A DNA stretch of 64,000 nt, taken from NCBI GenBank assembly GCA_001302245.1, contig LGYU01000016.1, forward strand, positions 558,001 to 622,000. The letters run 5' to 3'. The stretch comes from Chitinophagaceae bacterium PMP191F (GTDB lineage Bacteria; Bacteroidota; Bacteroidia; Chitinophagales; Chitinophagaceae). The position numbers and the translations under genes are program-made. The notes below the pieces were generated by a model. That model saw nothing but the letters and a program-made list of their open reading frames with translations. It searched no databases and was not told the DNA's origin. Within the stretch, counting starts at the first letter, position 1, and each line of letters starts with the position of its first letter. Positions 17,542-26,809 of this stretch are shown here, in pieces.

Positions 17542-18753
17542 ATGAAAACATTATCCTTTCTGTGTTTTATTACAATGCTGGGGGCTGCTGCGTTTACAAC
17601 CCGTCACACAATTGACAAAAAAAGCTTATCTATTACTACAGGTGCCGAACAAACAGAATTGTATATAGATTACCTGAAAGGCAAAAAAATTGGCATACTG
17701 GCTAACCCTACCACCATCATTGGCAATAAACATCTTGTTGACAGTCTTTTAAAACGTGGTATTAACATTGTAAAAGCTTTCGGTCCCGAGCACGGCTTTC
17801 GTGGCAATGCCAGTAATGGCACCAAGGTGAGTAATGAAAAAGATACGGCCACCGGCATCAGTATCATTTCCCTGTATGGTGCTAAAAGAAAACCAACTGC
17901 GGCCGACCTTGCCGATATTGACCTTGTTATGTTCGACATCCAGGATGTGGGATGCAGGTTTTACACTTATATCAACGTGTTGCGCGATGTAATGGAAGCC
18001 TGTGCTGACAACAACAAGGAACTGATAATCCTGGACAGGCCCAATCCTAACGGTTATCTTGTAGATGGGCCTATATTGGATATGCGCCTGCAGTCTGGCA
18101 TCGGACAGTTTCCGGTGCCTATTGCTCATGGTATGACGATTGGCGAATTTGCGCTTATGATCAATGGCGAAGGATGGCTGCCACATAAAAACACCTGCAA
18201 ACTCAAGATCATTCCTGTAAAAAATTACCGGCACGACATGGAGTATACCTTACCTGTAAAACCCTCTCCCAACCTCAATACCCAGCAAAGTATTATACTC
18301 TATCCTTCTACCTGTTTATTTGAAGGCACTATTCTCAATCACGGTCGTGGCACTTATGCTCCGTTTACCGTATTAGGCAGCCCGTTGTTAAAAGGTATTT
18401 ATCCATTTTCTTTTACACCTGTCAGTATACCGGGCATGAGTGAGGCTCCCCTACACATGGATACTGTTTGCTACGGCATTGACCTCCGCAATTACGACAT
18501 CAGCCAGCTACGCCGCTCTAAAAGGCTTAACCTCCAGTGGATGATAGAACTATACAATTCCTATCCCGATAAAGCTCACTTTTTCGACAGAACACAAAGC
18601 AAACAAATAAACGATATTGATAAACTGGCCGGTGTGTACGATTTCAAAAAACAGATCGCGGACGGTAAAAGTATTAAAGAGATACAGGATTCGTGGGAAC
18701 CCGGCTTATCGCAATATAAAGAAATGCGGAAAAAATATTTATTGTACCAGTAA
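17542..18753 (+). CDS. namZ: Exo-beta-N-acetylmuramidase NamZ-like (DUF1343)
   Basis: The 403-residue protein has a hydrophobic export signal and a full DUF1343 domain. Proteins of this family (Bacillus NamZ/YbbC, Tannerella NamZ) remove terminal N-acetylmuramic acid from peptidoglycan fragments. Visible family marks are GKKIGILANPTT, AFGPEHGFRGNASNG, VMFDIQDVGCRFYTY, LDRPNPNGYLVDGP and the late TCLFEGT and LNHGRGT segments. It would act in the periplasm in wall turnover. The neighbours on the plus strand are not part of a recycling operon. Confidence 0.88.
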   Translation: MKTLSFLCFITMLGAAAFTTRHTIDKKSLSITTGAEQTELYIDYLKGKKIGILANPTTIIGNKHLVDSLLKRGINIVKAFGPEHGFRGNASNGTKVSNEKDTATGISIISLYGAKRKPTAADLADIDLVMFDIQDVGCRFYTYINVLRDVMEACADNNKELIILDRPNPNGYLVDGPILDMRLQSGIGQFPVPIAHGMTIGEFALMINGEGWLPHKNTCKLKIIPVKNYRHDMEYTLPVKPSPNLNTQQSIILYPSTCLFEGTILNHGRGTYAPFTVLGSPLLKGIYPFSFTPVSIPGMSEAPLHMDTVCYGIDLRNYDISQLRRSKRLNLQWMIELYNSYPDKAHFFDRTQSKQINDIDKLAGVYDFKKQIADGKSIKEIQDSWEPGLSQYKEMRKKYLLYQ

Positions 18754-18920
18754 GAAAGCCGGTGCGGTTATAAGTTGTAAGTTGCAGGTGACAAGTTAAA
18801 TACAGCATTGAATATAGCTACAAGCCATGAGCTTTGAGCTACCAGCAAAAACAGTAACAGCCACCACTCACGATTGACAATTCACGACTGTACTCCAATC
18901 TCGAACTTCAAACCCGTAGC

Positions 18921-19751
18921 TCACTTCTTCGCCGACTTAAAATAATTATTCATATACAGCAACTGGTACTGAATTGCATTGTTCCAGTAAGGCCAGTTAT
19001 GCGCACCGGGACGGGTAATATAATCGTGTGGAATATTACGGAACAGCAATTGCTGATGCAGGTTTTCATTCACTTTAAAAAAGAAATCTTCTGTACCACA
19101 GTCAATCAATAATGATAATGTGTTCGGCGTTAACAAATGCAGCATGTTGATCACCGTATTCTTTTCCCATAGTTCAGGTTTATCAGCATACTTCCCCAAT
19201 CGTGCAGCCATCTCCCAGTTATTTGGAAACGGGCGTATATCCACTCCCCCGCTCATGCTACCGGCAGCACCAAATATATCCTGGTGCCTGAATGCCAGAT
19301 ACAAGGCACCATGCCCACCCATACTGAGACCTGTAATGGCACGTCCCCTGCGGTCTTTGATGGTTTTGTATTTCTGATCAACCCATTTTACCAGTTCATC
19401 GGCTACATAGGTTTCATATTGATATTGCGGATCTGCAGGACTGTTCCAATACCAACTGTTGTTACCATCAGGGCAAACGATGATCATGTTGTACAGGTCT
19501 GCCAGTTTTTCAAAACCTTTTGCTTTGGTAACCCAATCGGCATAATTGCCACCATAACCATGCAGCAGGTACACTACCGGCAACTCTGTAGCTGTTGTAT
19601 AATTATCCGGAACGATCACAACTGCCCTGATCGTTTTTTTCATGGCTGTACTATAGGTGGCTACCGTATCCACAACAGCAGCTTTTCCCTGATTCATCAA
19701 CACACCGGATACCAGGCACACAACTACCATTTTTTTTATTCTGTTATTCAT
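18921..19751 (-). CDS. Secreted esterase-family alpha/beta hydrolase
   Basis: The 276-residue protein has a signal peptide (ending around GKAA) and an esterase-D/FrsA-like fold. The catalytic serine is in GLSMGGHGAL, a likely acid in IDCGTEDFF, and the histidine in GAHNWPYWNN. The VVYLLHGYGGNYADWV segment supplies the oxyanion hole. Such enzymes act on acylated sugars (for example feruloyl or acetyl xylan) or on small esters. It is convergent with namZ, with a 167-base gap rich in AAGTTGTAAG-type repeats. Confidence 0.85.
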   Translation of the reverse strand: MNNRIKKMVVVCLVSGVLMNQGKAAVVDTVATYSTAMKKTIRAVVIVPDNYTTATELPVVYLLHGYGGNYADWVTKAKGFEKLADLYNMIIVCPDGNNSWYWNSPADPQYQYETYVADELVKWVDQKYKTIKDRRGRAITGLSMGGHGALYLAFRHQDIFGAAGSMSGGVDIRPFPNNWEMAARLGKYADKPELWEKNTVINMLHLLTPNTLSLLIDCGTEDFFFKVNENLHQQLLFRNIPHDYITRPGAHNWPYWNNAIQYQLLYMNNYFKSAKK

Positions 19752-19849
19752 GATCTGTCTTTTGAAATAAGCGTTGCAGGAAATAATACCTGGTGAAGAT
19801 AGATCACTTTCACAGAAATAATAAGTAGTTTTTTATGACCGGATGTTTA

Positions 19850-21283
19850 TCAATAGGCAATTACGTCCGGCAGATCAGAAACGATCTTTATATATGGTTT
19901 ATCAAGAAACTGTTCTATAAAGCGTGCTGATTCAATACCAAATGCCATATGCGATCTTTTAGTAAACAACAACCGCTGGCTATTGGGCATATAATGATGG
20001 ATCATGTCAATATACAAAGGACTGCATGCAGGATCCATAACACCATCTGCCAGCAACGCAGGTTTATCAGAATAAAAATGCTGTTTGGTAACAGGGTGTA
20101 TGGGCGGCGACTGCCAGCAATCACACATTTCACGATAAACATCGTTAATATGAAAACCACTCAGAAAAGGATACACTTTATGCAACTGCTTCAATACCGA
20201 TTCATCGTGGTAAGCAGTCTGGTCTGCGCAATATACCGACAAGCGCATTCCCGAAGGGCCATACCCATTGAAAATGCCGTCCAGTACCCTACGGACATAT
20301 ATTTCATGATGTCCTTTAATGATTTCTGTAACCATGTACGGCACATCTTTGATGCCTGAACGGTCGTACAGCTTATCCAATACAGCCTGCAGCAATTCAT
20401 TTTTAGTATACTGTATCTGCCGGGGTTGTGCAGTACCTTTTTCCTGGTAAGAAACCGAAAAGGTTTTATAACGGATCGCATTAAAATAATTGATAAACTT
20501 TTCTTTCAGATTGCCATATAACTGTTGATCGGCAGAATCTTTTTCACACGACTGAAACAGGTAGGTAAGCGCCTGCATAAAATTGGCCGGTTCGTCTTCA
20601 TCAATCGGGATAAAGGTAGGCAACGGAGAGTCCAGCACCAACGAACGAACCTTTGACGGGTCACGCTGCAATACCGCCATCATTAAACCACCACTGTAAG
20701 AACCGCCGAACAGGTTTACAGAATCAATCTGCAATACTTTCAGCAGATCATGGATATCGGTTACTGTTTCATCAGTATTATAACCGGCAAGATCAATGCC
20801 CTTTGACTGCAATGCTTTTTTATAACGCTTCGTGCCCTCCAGTATCATACTGTCTTTGGAAAGATTATTACGATATGATTCTTTAATGGCATCAGCCAGC
20901 TCAGTGCCAAACAGGTTCGGCAAAGCGTAGCGGGTACCGCGTTGTTCAAAAGCAATACAATCACGGTTATTGATCACTGTACTGTGGGTAATGCCACTGG
21001 CCCATCCCAGCGAGCTATTGCCGGGCCCGCCACTGGTGAACAATACCGGATCTTTCCTTTTTGCGGAGCTCTTACTTTCCACCACAATAAAAGGGAGTTT
21101 GATGATGCTGCTATTGGGCTTTTTCCTGTTTTCCGGCACCAGCAGGTATCCGCAGCGGGTGCTAAAACTACTATCTACCCGTACAGCACATGCACAGGGT
21201 TCTATGGCAGGTATATATTTTCTCTGCGCATGCAACTGTAAAAAAACGATCTGGATGATGATAAGTATCCCGGTCTTTTTCAT
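19850..21283 (-). CDS. Secreted alpha/beta hydrolase, S33 aminopeptidase type
   Basis: The product (477 residues from 21283) has a signal peptide and an alpha/beta fold of the tripeptidyl-aminopeptidase/prolyl-aminopeptidase kind. The oxyanion loop is TSGGPGNSSLGW, the nucleophile serine lies in FGGSYSGGLMMAV, the acid in LADGVMDPACSP and the histidine in KRSHMAFG. A helical cap domain lies between about residues 215 and 370. I start at 21283 because MKKTGILIIIQIVFLQLHAQ is a good signal peptide; the open frame continues 24 codons upstream. Substrate unknown. Confidence 0.83.
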   Translation of the reverse strand: MKKTGILIIIQIVFLQLHAQRKYIPAIEPCACAVRVDSSFSTRCGYLLVPENRKKPNSSIIKLPFIVVESKSSAKRKDPVLFTSGGPGNSSLGWASGITHSTVINNRDCIAFEQRGTRYALPNLFGTELADAIKESYRNNLSKDSMILEGTKRYKKALQSKGIDLAGYNTDETVTDIHDLLKVLQIDSVNLFGGSYSGGLMMAVLQRDPSKVRSLVLDSPLPTFIPIDEDEPANFMQALTYLFQSCEKDSADQQLYGNLKEKFINYFNAIRYKTFSVSYQEKGTAQPRQIQYTKNELLQAVLDKLYDRSGIKDVPYMVTEIIKGHHEIYVRRVLDGIFNGYGPSGMRLSVYCADQTAYHDESVLKQLHKVYPFLSGFHINDVYREMCDCWQSPPIHPVTKQHFYSDKPALLADGVMDPACSPLYIDMIHHYMPNSQRLLFTKRSHMAFGIESARFIEQFLDKPYIKIVSDLPDVIAY

Positions 21284-21377
21284 GGCTCTATTTAACAGCA
21301 AAGCTATTTCTGATGGAATAAAGATGGCAGGTAAAAAAAGGACAATTATCAGCACAACGGACGCGGACTATTGATTG

Positions 21378-22178
21378 TTATTTTTCCATTCGCTGCCCTG
21401 TAAATTTCACCATCTCACGGTAAAAGTGGCTCATATCATAATAGCCGAACTTATCCGGTATAAACAATTGCCTGTTGGCAACAAACGCCGTTAAAGCAGT
21501 TCTGGCCCTTACAACAGAAAAGTAATTTTTAGGCGTAACACCTATTACCCGGTCAAAATAGCGGCTGATGGTTTTGGAAGTGGTGAACATTTGTGCACAC
21601 ATTTCACCTACATTGTATTGCAGGTTACCGGCTTCGTACTCAGCAATGGTCTGTTGTACAAAATGCAGGTAATGATCGCGTTTCTTTTTTGTTTGCAACT
21701 GCATCAGCAGAAAATCCTGTAACACTTTCATTCTTTGTTCAAAATGACGCTGCGCCTTTACCTGCCGGATAAGTGTTGCCGGCAATATCTCATGCAGATC
21801 AACAACACGATCAGTCATGCCAGACTGATCAACACCCAGTATGGTTTCCAGTGCACCGGGAAAGAATTTTACAGAGAACAGGTGATCGGCAGGATGATTA
21901 AAGCGTTCAACTGTACTATTGCGCACTACCAGCACATCTCTGCCTGCCGGAATATGATACCGGTCTTTGCCAACACCCAGTTCATAGGCAACCCCCAGGT
22001 TGAACCAGAACGTAGGTGTATAGCTGGGAAACATCTTTACAGTGAAGGAAGTATTTCCGGTATGAGTATAGGTTGCCACTGCAGAAGATTCTGAAAAAAA
22101 CTCCACATACGGCAACAGTTCTTCGCAGGGAACACTGAAGTGGTAGATACTCCGGATATTATCAAAGATTTCCGTCAT
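21378..22178 (-). CDS. AraC-family transcriptional regulator
   Basis: The 266-residue product has an N-terminal cupin-like sensor region (starting IYHFSVPCEELLPYVEFF, the pattern of DUF6597-type sensors) and a C-terminal pair of helix-turn-helix motifs (VGEMCAQMFTTSKTISRYFD, then MSHFYREMVKFTGQ). The start at 22178 (MTEIFDN) fits the family better than the upstream ATG at 22232. It is downstream of the CoA-transferase gene on the same strand, separated by 59 bases, and upstream of the S33 hydrolase, so it may control either. Confidence 0.85.
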   Translation of the reverse strand: MTEIFDNIRSIYHFSVPCEELLPYVEFFSESSAVATYTHTGNTSFTVKMFPSYTPTFWFNLGVAYELGVGKDRYHIPAGRDVLVVRNSTVERFNHPADHLFSVKFFPGALETILGVDQSGMTDRVVDLHEILPATLIRQVKAQRHFEQRMKVLQDFLLMQLQTKKKRDHYLHFVQQTIAEYEAGNLQYNVGEMCAQMFTTSKTISRYFDRVIGVTPKNYFSVVRARTALTAFVANRQLFIPDKFGYYDMSHFYREMVKFTGQRMEK

Positions 22179-22237
22179 CCTGAAATAAATATACAAAAAA
22201 TCATCCTCACCTTGCTGTAAGGCTCTATACAAATGTA

Positions 22238-23536
22238 TTACACAGTGAAAGACGGCAACTTTCTGAAACGTTCAAAAAAGGCCTTCTCCAGGTTTTCACG
22301 ATGATCGGGATGTGCAATATCAATCAGCAGTTTGGCGCGTTGTTCCAGGTTTTTACCAAACAGGTTCACAATACCGTATTCGGTAACAATGTAATGCACA
22401 TGTCCGCGTGTGGTAACCACACCTGCACCGGGCTTTAACTGTGGTACAATACGCGATACACCTTTGGCTGTAACAGAAGGCATAGCAATAATAGGTTTAC
22501 CACCTTCAGAAAGGGAAGCACCGCGCATAAAATCCATTTGTCCACCAATACCGGAGTACTGGTAAGTACCAATAGAGTCTGCACAGATCTGACCGGTAAT
22601 ATCAATTTCCAGTGCACTGTTAATGGCCACCATTTTAGGATTTTTGCGTATCACAGCCGTATCATTTACATAAGAAACATCCATAAAGGCTACAGCAGGA
22701 TTATCATCTACAAAATCATACACCCTGCGGGTGCCCAGTATAAAGGAGGTAACAATTTTACCGGGACATATTTTTTTATATGCATTGGTAATAATGCCAC
22801 GCTCTACCAGCGGCACTACCCCATCTGAAAACATTTCGGTATGCACGCCCAGGTCTTTATGTGATGCAACATGTTTCAATACGGCATCCGGAATGGCTCC
22901 GATGCCCAGTTGCAGTGTAGAGCGGTCTTCAATCAGTTCAGCCACATACTGACCGATCTGTGAAGTGGCTTCTGTACTTTTTTCACCATAGTTTACTTCC
23001 GGCAACAGCATTTCTTCCCATACCAGGGCATCAAAACGGGAAAAATGAACATGTCCGTCGCCATGTGTGCGTGGCATGCGCGGGTTTACCTGTGCAATGG
23101 CGATCCTGGCAGAATGTACAGCGCACAAGGCTGCATCAATAGAAGTACCCAGCGAGCAATAGCCATGTTTATCGGGCGGAGAAACCTGTACAATAGCAAC
23201 ATCCAGCGGAAATTCGCCACTGGTGAACAATCGTGGGATTTCGCTGAGAAATACGGGCATATATTCACCATAGCCACTGTTTACCCATCCGCGCACATTG
23301 GCGGAAACAAACAGGGAGTTCAGGAAAAAACTTTCTTTCACCAACGGGGTATTCCAGTCAATATGTCCATAGGTGCTGATGGAAACCAGTTCCACATTGC
23401 TGATCTCACCGGCACGTTGCAACAGGGCATCTACCAGAGGAAGTGGTGTGGCCGCGCTGCCATGAATAAATACGCGGTGATGACTTTGCACCAGTTGTAC
23501 GGCAGCTTCTTTTGTAGTATATAAAGGAGTAATCAT
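22238..23536 (-). CDS. Acetyl-CoA hydrolase/4-hydroxybutyrate CoA-transferase family
   Basis: The 432-residue protein belongs to the class I CoA-transferase family (ACH1, Cat1, Cat2, 4-hydroxybutyrate CoA-transferase), which exchange CoA between acyl groups. The catalytic glutamate is expected in GVHTEMFSDGVVPL. Other family marks are VQVSPPDKHGYCSLG, GIGAIPDAV, the glycine-rich YSGIGGQMDFMRGA and TEYGIVNLFGK near the end. I start at 23536 (MITPLYTTKEAA). The enzyme would help balance acetate, succinate or propionate CoA esters; the exact substrate is undetermined. Confidence 0.88.
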   Translation of the reverse strand: MITPLYTTKEAAVQLVQSHHRVFIHGSAATPLPLVDALLQRAGEISNVELVSISTYGHIDWNTPLVKESFFLNSLFVSANVRGWVNSGYGEYMPVFLSEIPRLFTSGEFPLDVAIVQVSPPDKHGYCSLGTSIDAALCAVHSARIAIAQVNPRMPRTHGDGHVHFSRFDALVWEEMLLPEVNYGEKSTEATSQIGQYVAELIEDRSTLQLGIGAIPDAVLKHVASHKDLGVHTEMFSDGVVPLVERGIITNAYKKICPGKIVTSFILGTRRVYDFVDDNPAVAFMDVSYVNDTAVIRKNPKMVAINSALEIDITGQICADSIGTYQYSGIGGQMDFMRGASLSEGGKPIIAMPSVTAKGVSRIVPQLKPGAGVVTTRGHVHYIVTEYGIVNLFGKNLEQRAKLLIDIAHPDHRENLEKAFFERFRKLPSFTV

Positions 23537-23814
23537 GCTGCAACTTACGCCGTACGCGCGGCACACATAATGACATGGATCAACCCGGCAGGTAATAATG
23601 ATCAGGAGACTGCCTATACTATGCGAAAAATATTATTTGATTAATTCCGGGGGCTGGATTTAAACAACTGTAGAAGCGGAAATTGCATTTTAGTGCTATG
23701 CCGATATTTTTTTATTGCCATAAAACCCGCTACAGGAGCTAATTGATTGAAAACAAATGCAATCATTGTAAGTTTTTTTTGGAAGATATAAATCTGTGCT
23801 ATTATTTTGCACCC

Positions 23815-23899
23815 GGAGAGATGGCAGAGCGGTCGAATGCGGCGGTCTTGAAAACCGTTGACTGTCAAAGGTCCGGGGGTTCGAATCCCTCTCTCTCCG
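23815..23899 (+). tRNA. tRNA-Ser (TGA anticodon)
   Basis: The acceptor stem GGAGAGA pairs with TCTCTCC, the anticodon loop is CTTGAAA (anticodon TGA), there is a long variable arm as in class II tRNAs, and the T arm is GGGGGTTCGAATCCCTC. The discriminator base is G and CCA is not encoded. Its 3' half overlaps the end of the recombinase remnant on the other strand, marking it as an integration site. Confidence 0.95.
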
Positions 23900-25001
23900 C
23901 AGAAAGGGACAAGTAGTCGATAAGATAACTTGTCCCTTTTTTCTTTTCTGATGGAGTGCCTGAGCTTGAGGCAATTAGCTCAAAGATGAAATTTACTTTT
24001 TCGGTTCGAAATGACTGTGTTTTGCGATCGTAGTAAACTCCTTCGGGAAATATCAGTTTTTGAAGATCTTCTTTAAGTTGTATATCGCCGGAAGTCCATA
24101 CCGTATTGAGTTTGCGGCTGAGACTGATCGCATTTTCCAGAAAATCCGGCAGGTTCGAAATGCGCATTGTTCCTGAACAGGCTTCCAGCCCTTTTTCTAT
24201 GGCGTTCTTTTCTTTAGTATACTTCTGGTAAAAACTATCTAACACGTCTTGGGTGATCGTTTCCAGTACATGGTATTTTTCCATAATGGTCGATAGCTTC
24301 TTTTTTACTTCAGTAAGCTGGCCTTTTAAAAGTACTTCCTGTTCAGCATTGTCTTTATTAAGCTCGTAAAACAAATGTTCCAGTTCATACTGTAAAGAGG
24401 TGATTAATTCCTGCTTGATACTGTAACTGCTTAAAAACTCCTGAAATAGCTGGTGTAGCTCTTTGTTGTTGCGATTGCATTTACAGCCGTTGGTTCGGCA
24501 TTTATAGTAATAGAATATTAGTTCCTTTTTTTCTTTTTTAGTGATCTTGGTTCGGATATAACCAGTAAAGGGGTGGCCACACTGGTCACACTTAACAAAC
24601 ACCTTCAGTGGTAAATATTCGTTTTCGGTTTTATGCGGCACCCCATAATTGGGATTTGCCTGGTGGATGCCGTTCGCTTTTAAAAATATCTCCTGGCTGA
24701 TCAGTTTTTCATGTGTGCTTTCTACTACCTTACCATCCAACAGACCGTGATTGATGATGCCACAATAGAAAGGTCTTATAAATATCTTGGTTAGCTGCTG
24801 CTTGTACATGGGTACACCCATTGCTCTTAACCGGTCAATGATCTCTTCATTTTTCATGCCTTCCCCTTTCCAGATAAAAGCTTTCCGCAGCTTCTTGCCA
24901 ACCTCATTGACGACTATTTTCCGCTCTCCGTTTATTTTAATGATGTCATAACCCTGTGGTACCTTGGTTGCCCAAATGCCTTGCTGAAACTTGTGCTTCA
25001 A
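23865..25001 (-). pseudogene. Large serine recombinase lacking its catalytic domain
   Basis: The 378-residue frame matches the C-terminal part of a phage-type serine integrase: a recombinase domain (GIWATKVPQGYDIIKINGER to about residue 105), a zinc ribbon (CDQCGHPFTGY, then CRTNGCKCNRNNKEL), and a coiled-coil (about 205-290). The N-terminal resolvase domain with the catalytic serine is absent, and a stop codon lies directly before the first codon, which is TTG. The 3' end overlaps tRNA-Ser. The enzyme should be inactive and the element fixed in place. Confidence 0.85.
23903..23942 (+). terminator. Terminator after tRNA-Ser
   Basis: AAAGGGACAAGT pairs with ACTTGTCCCTTT around a 16-base loop and is followed by a T run. 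Confidence 0.7.
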
Positions 25002-25018
25002 TTAAGGGTAGTCATATA

Positions 25019-25300
25019 ATGCAATATAACGGAGATGCCAAGCGAGAAGGAGAGCAAATTATATGGGAAACAGAATTTTATACTATCACTCTTTATAAAG
25101 GTCTAAAAAGCTTTGATAGTAGATATGATATTAAAGAAAGAATATACTCTGAAACTCTTATGCATTGGGGGATGCCGGAAGAACCACTTACTCCCAATGT
25201 GTCAAAGAATGAAATCCAATGTTATTCATACCCCTATATATCATATAAGCTAAATGCCAAAGCCATCGAAGAATTGAAATTAAATAACAAAAAAATATAA
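25019..25300 (+). CDS. Small unknown protein of the island
   Basis: The 93-residue frame (from MQYNGDAKREGEQ) is rich in aromatic and charged residues and looks protein-like (WETEFYTITLYKGLKSFDSR). It faces away from the recombinase remnant. I recognise no family, and the frame could be a remnant. Confidence 0.4.
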   Translation: MQYNGDAKREGEQIIWETEFYTITLYKGLKSFDSRYDIKERIYSETLMHWGMPEEPLTPNVSKNEIQCYSYPYISYKLNAKAIEELKLNNKKI

Positions 25301-25317
25301 GCTCCCTAAATTAAAAG

Positions 25318-25485
25318 TCAACTAGCTTTTTCAAAGGAACGTTTAGTTGCTTATGCAATAGACACCAACATATCCAACGTAACACTATATTTAGCATTTG
25401 CAATCCGCTGAATAGTAATTTTCGATATTTCCGCTGTATCGGCAAGTTCAGTTGGGACATACCGGCTTTTTCACTAAGAACCCTT
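25318..25485 (-). pseudogene. XRE-family regulator remnant
   Basis: On the minus strand one frame reads ELADTAEISKITIQRIANAK then YSVTLDMLVSIA, the DNA-recognition helices of a Cro/CI-type repressor. It then meets TAA where CAA or GAA is expected and continues ATKRSFEKAS to a second stop. Upstream, GGTATGTCCCAACTGAACTT encodes GMSQ in one frame and ELAD in the next, so a base has been lost. Both lesions mark a decayed gene. Confidence 0.65.
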
Positions 25486-25533
25486 AGGTGTCAGTAGCGA
25501 ACGGTTGGTGTGTGAAGCGGTGAAACAACTTTC

Positions 25534-26721
25534 TCATTTATCACGTGTATACCATGGACGAGGGAAATAAGGCGATGGCTCTGGCATGTGATTAAAGAAC
25601 GAATTTCCTATATTCTTTTCTTGCACAAAGATATTATTTTTGTCTTCATCACTTAGCCATTCATCTTTTGCATTTATTAATGGATCATACCAATTCACTT
25701 TGTGTTGCGCCCAGTTTAACCATTCTTTTAATTCATCCGTCAAAGTATTTGTTTTTTCTGCCTGCTTTTCCAGTTGTTCTAAATAAGCACGAAGATGTTG
25801 TGCGAGCTGCCACCTGTCAGCGTTCACTACCAATTTTCTGAATTCGTTTAATTCCTGTTTTTGCCGCAGTTCCACGGCTTTACGCTGTCTTTCCTTTTCC
25901 ATCCGCTCATCTTCACGCTCTTTACGCTCAATTTCTGCTTCAATATTGCTTTTGGCTTCGATTTCCATTCTGGCCATGATCTCTGGCAATCGCTCCTCCA
26001 GTTTTTTTGAACCATCCCGCCATTCTTTTGCCCCATATTTGCCCAGTTCAAAAATCAATGAGCCTTCAGGTTCATATATATTGTCGAAGCTCCCCCATTT
26101 ATTGGGAACTCTTTTGATTTTTACTTTTTCACGCAAGGCAATCATTATCGATTGACCGGAAACGACAACCACCGTTTCCTCTGAATTTATCTTCAACTGA
26201 TGTCCCCTTTTCTCTAAGGCTGAGATTAGTCCCTGCATAAAGCATAATGCACGATTTATATTTTGCGGAGAAACATTTATAGAAAGATTGCCTCTTCCTG
26301 ATGAGGCAAGCCCTCTATGCAGATATTGATTTTTTTCAGTTAGTGCTTTCTGTGCATTGATAATCCTTGAATCCTTTGATGTCAATATATCCGGAACTTT
26401 AAATGGAATATTTTGGTTACTTAGTTCTTCAGCCAAAGCCCGCACCGGATCTTTTTGTGAGGGAGCCGGATCGTTTTCAGTCCTGAGTTTTAGTATAATT
26501 TCACCCTTGGCCTCAAATTTTTCCGGCAGAGGGACTATAGTAATATGTTTTCCTGCTTTAATCTTTTCCCAATGTCCTACACGAGGCAAGGGAATATTCA
26601 TCGATATACATATTTTTCGCAAACCTACATCTGAAATCAGATACTTTTTTGCAATAGTGGTCATAGGTGTTGACCACACCAAGTCGTATAATTCTCTGCG
26701 GGTAAGCGTTACCTGTTCCAT
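25534..26721 (-). CDS. HTH protein with coiled coil, downstream partner of Fic
   Basis: The 395-residue protein opens with a probable helix-turn-helix (about residues 5-55: LTRRELYDLVWSTPMTTIAK, then SDVGLRKICISMNIPLPR), a start I know from many uncharacterised bacterial proteins. The middle (about 55-245) is of mixed structure with VVVVSGQSIMIALREK. Residues about 245-300 are a long charged coiled coil (EIERKEREDERMEKERQRK). It is 88 bases downstream of the Fic gene on the same strand. A DNA-binding partner or regulator of the Fic unit is an inference from position and the HTH. Confidence 0.68.
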   Translation of the reverse strand: MEQVTLTRRELYDLVWSTPMTTIAKKYLISDVGLRKICISMNIPLPRVGHWEKIKAGKHITIVPLPEKFEAKGEIILKLRTENDPAPSQKDPVRALAEELSNQNIPFKVPDILTSKDSRIINAQKALTEKNQYLHRGLASSGRGNLSINVSPQNINRALCFMQGLISALEKRGHQLKINSEETVVVVSGQSIMIALREKVKIKRVPNKWGSFDNIYEPEGSLIFELGKYGAKEWRDGSKKLEERLPEIMARMEIEAKSNIEAEIERKEREDERMEKERQRKAVELRQKQELNEFRKLVVNADRWQLAQHLRAYLEQLEKQAEKTNTLTDELKEWLNWAQHKVNWYDPLINAKDEWLSDEDKNNIFVQEKNIGNSFFNHMPEPSPYFPRPWYTRDK

Positions 26722-26809
26722 ACTTGTTTTGAGCTATGAAGATAATAGTGTATTGATTTCTGATCACTTCACCGGTACTAGCATTTTTCAAAGCCTGGAA
26801 GAAGATATT

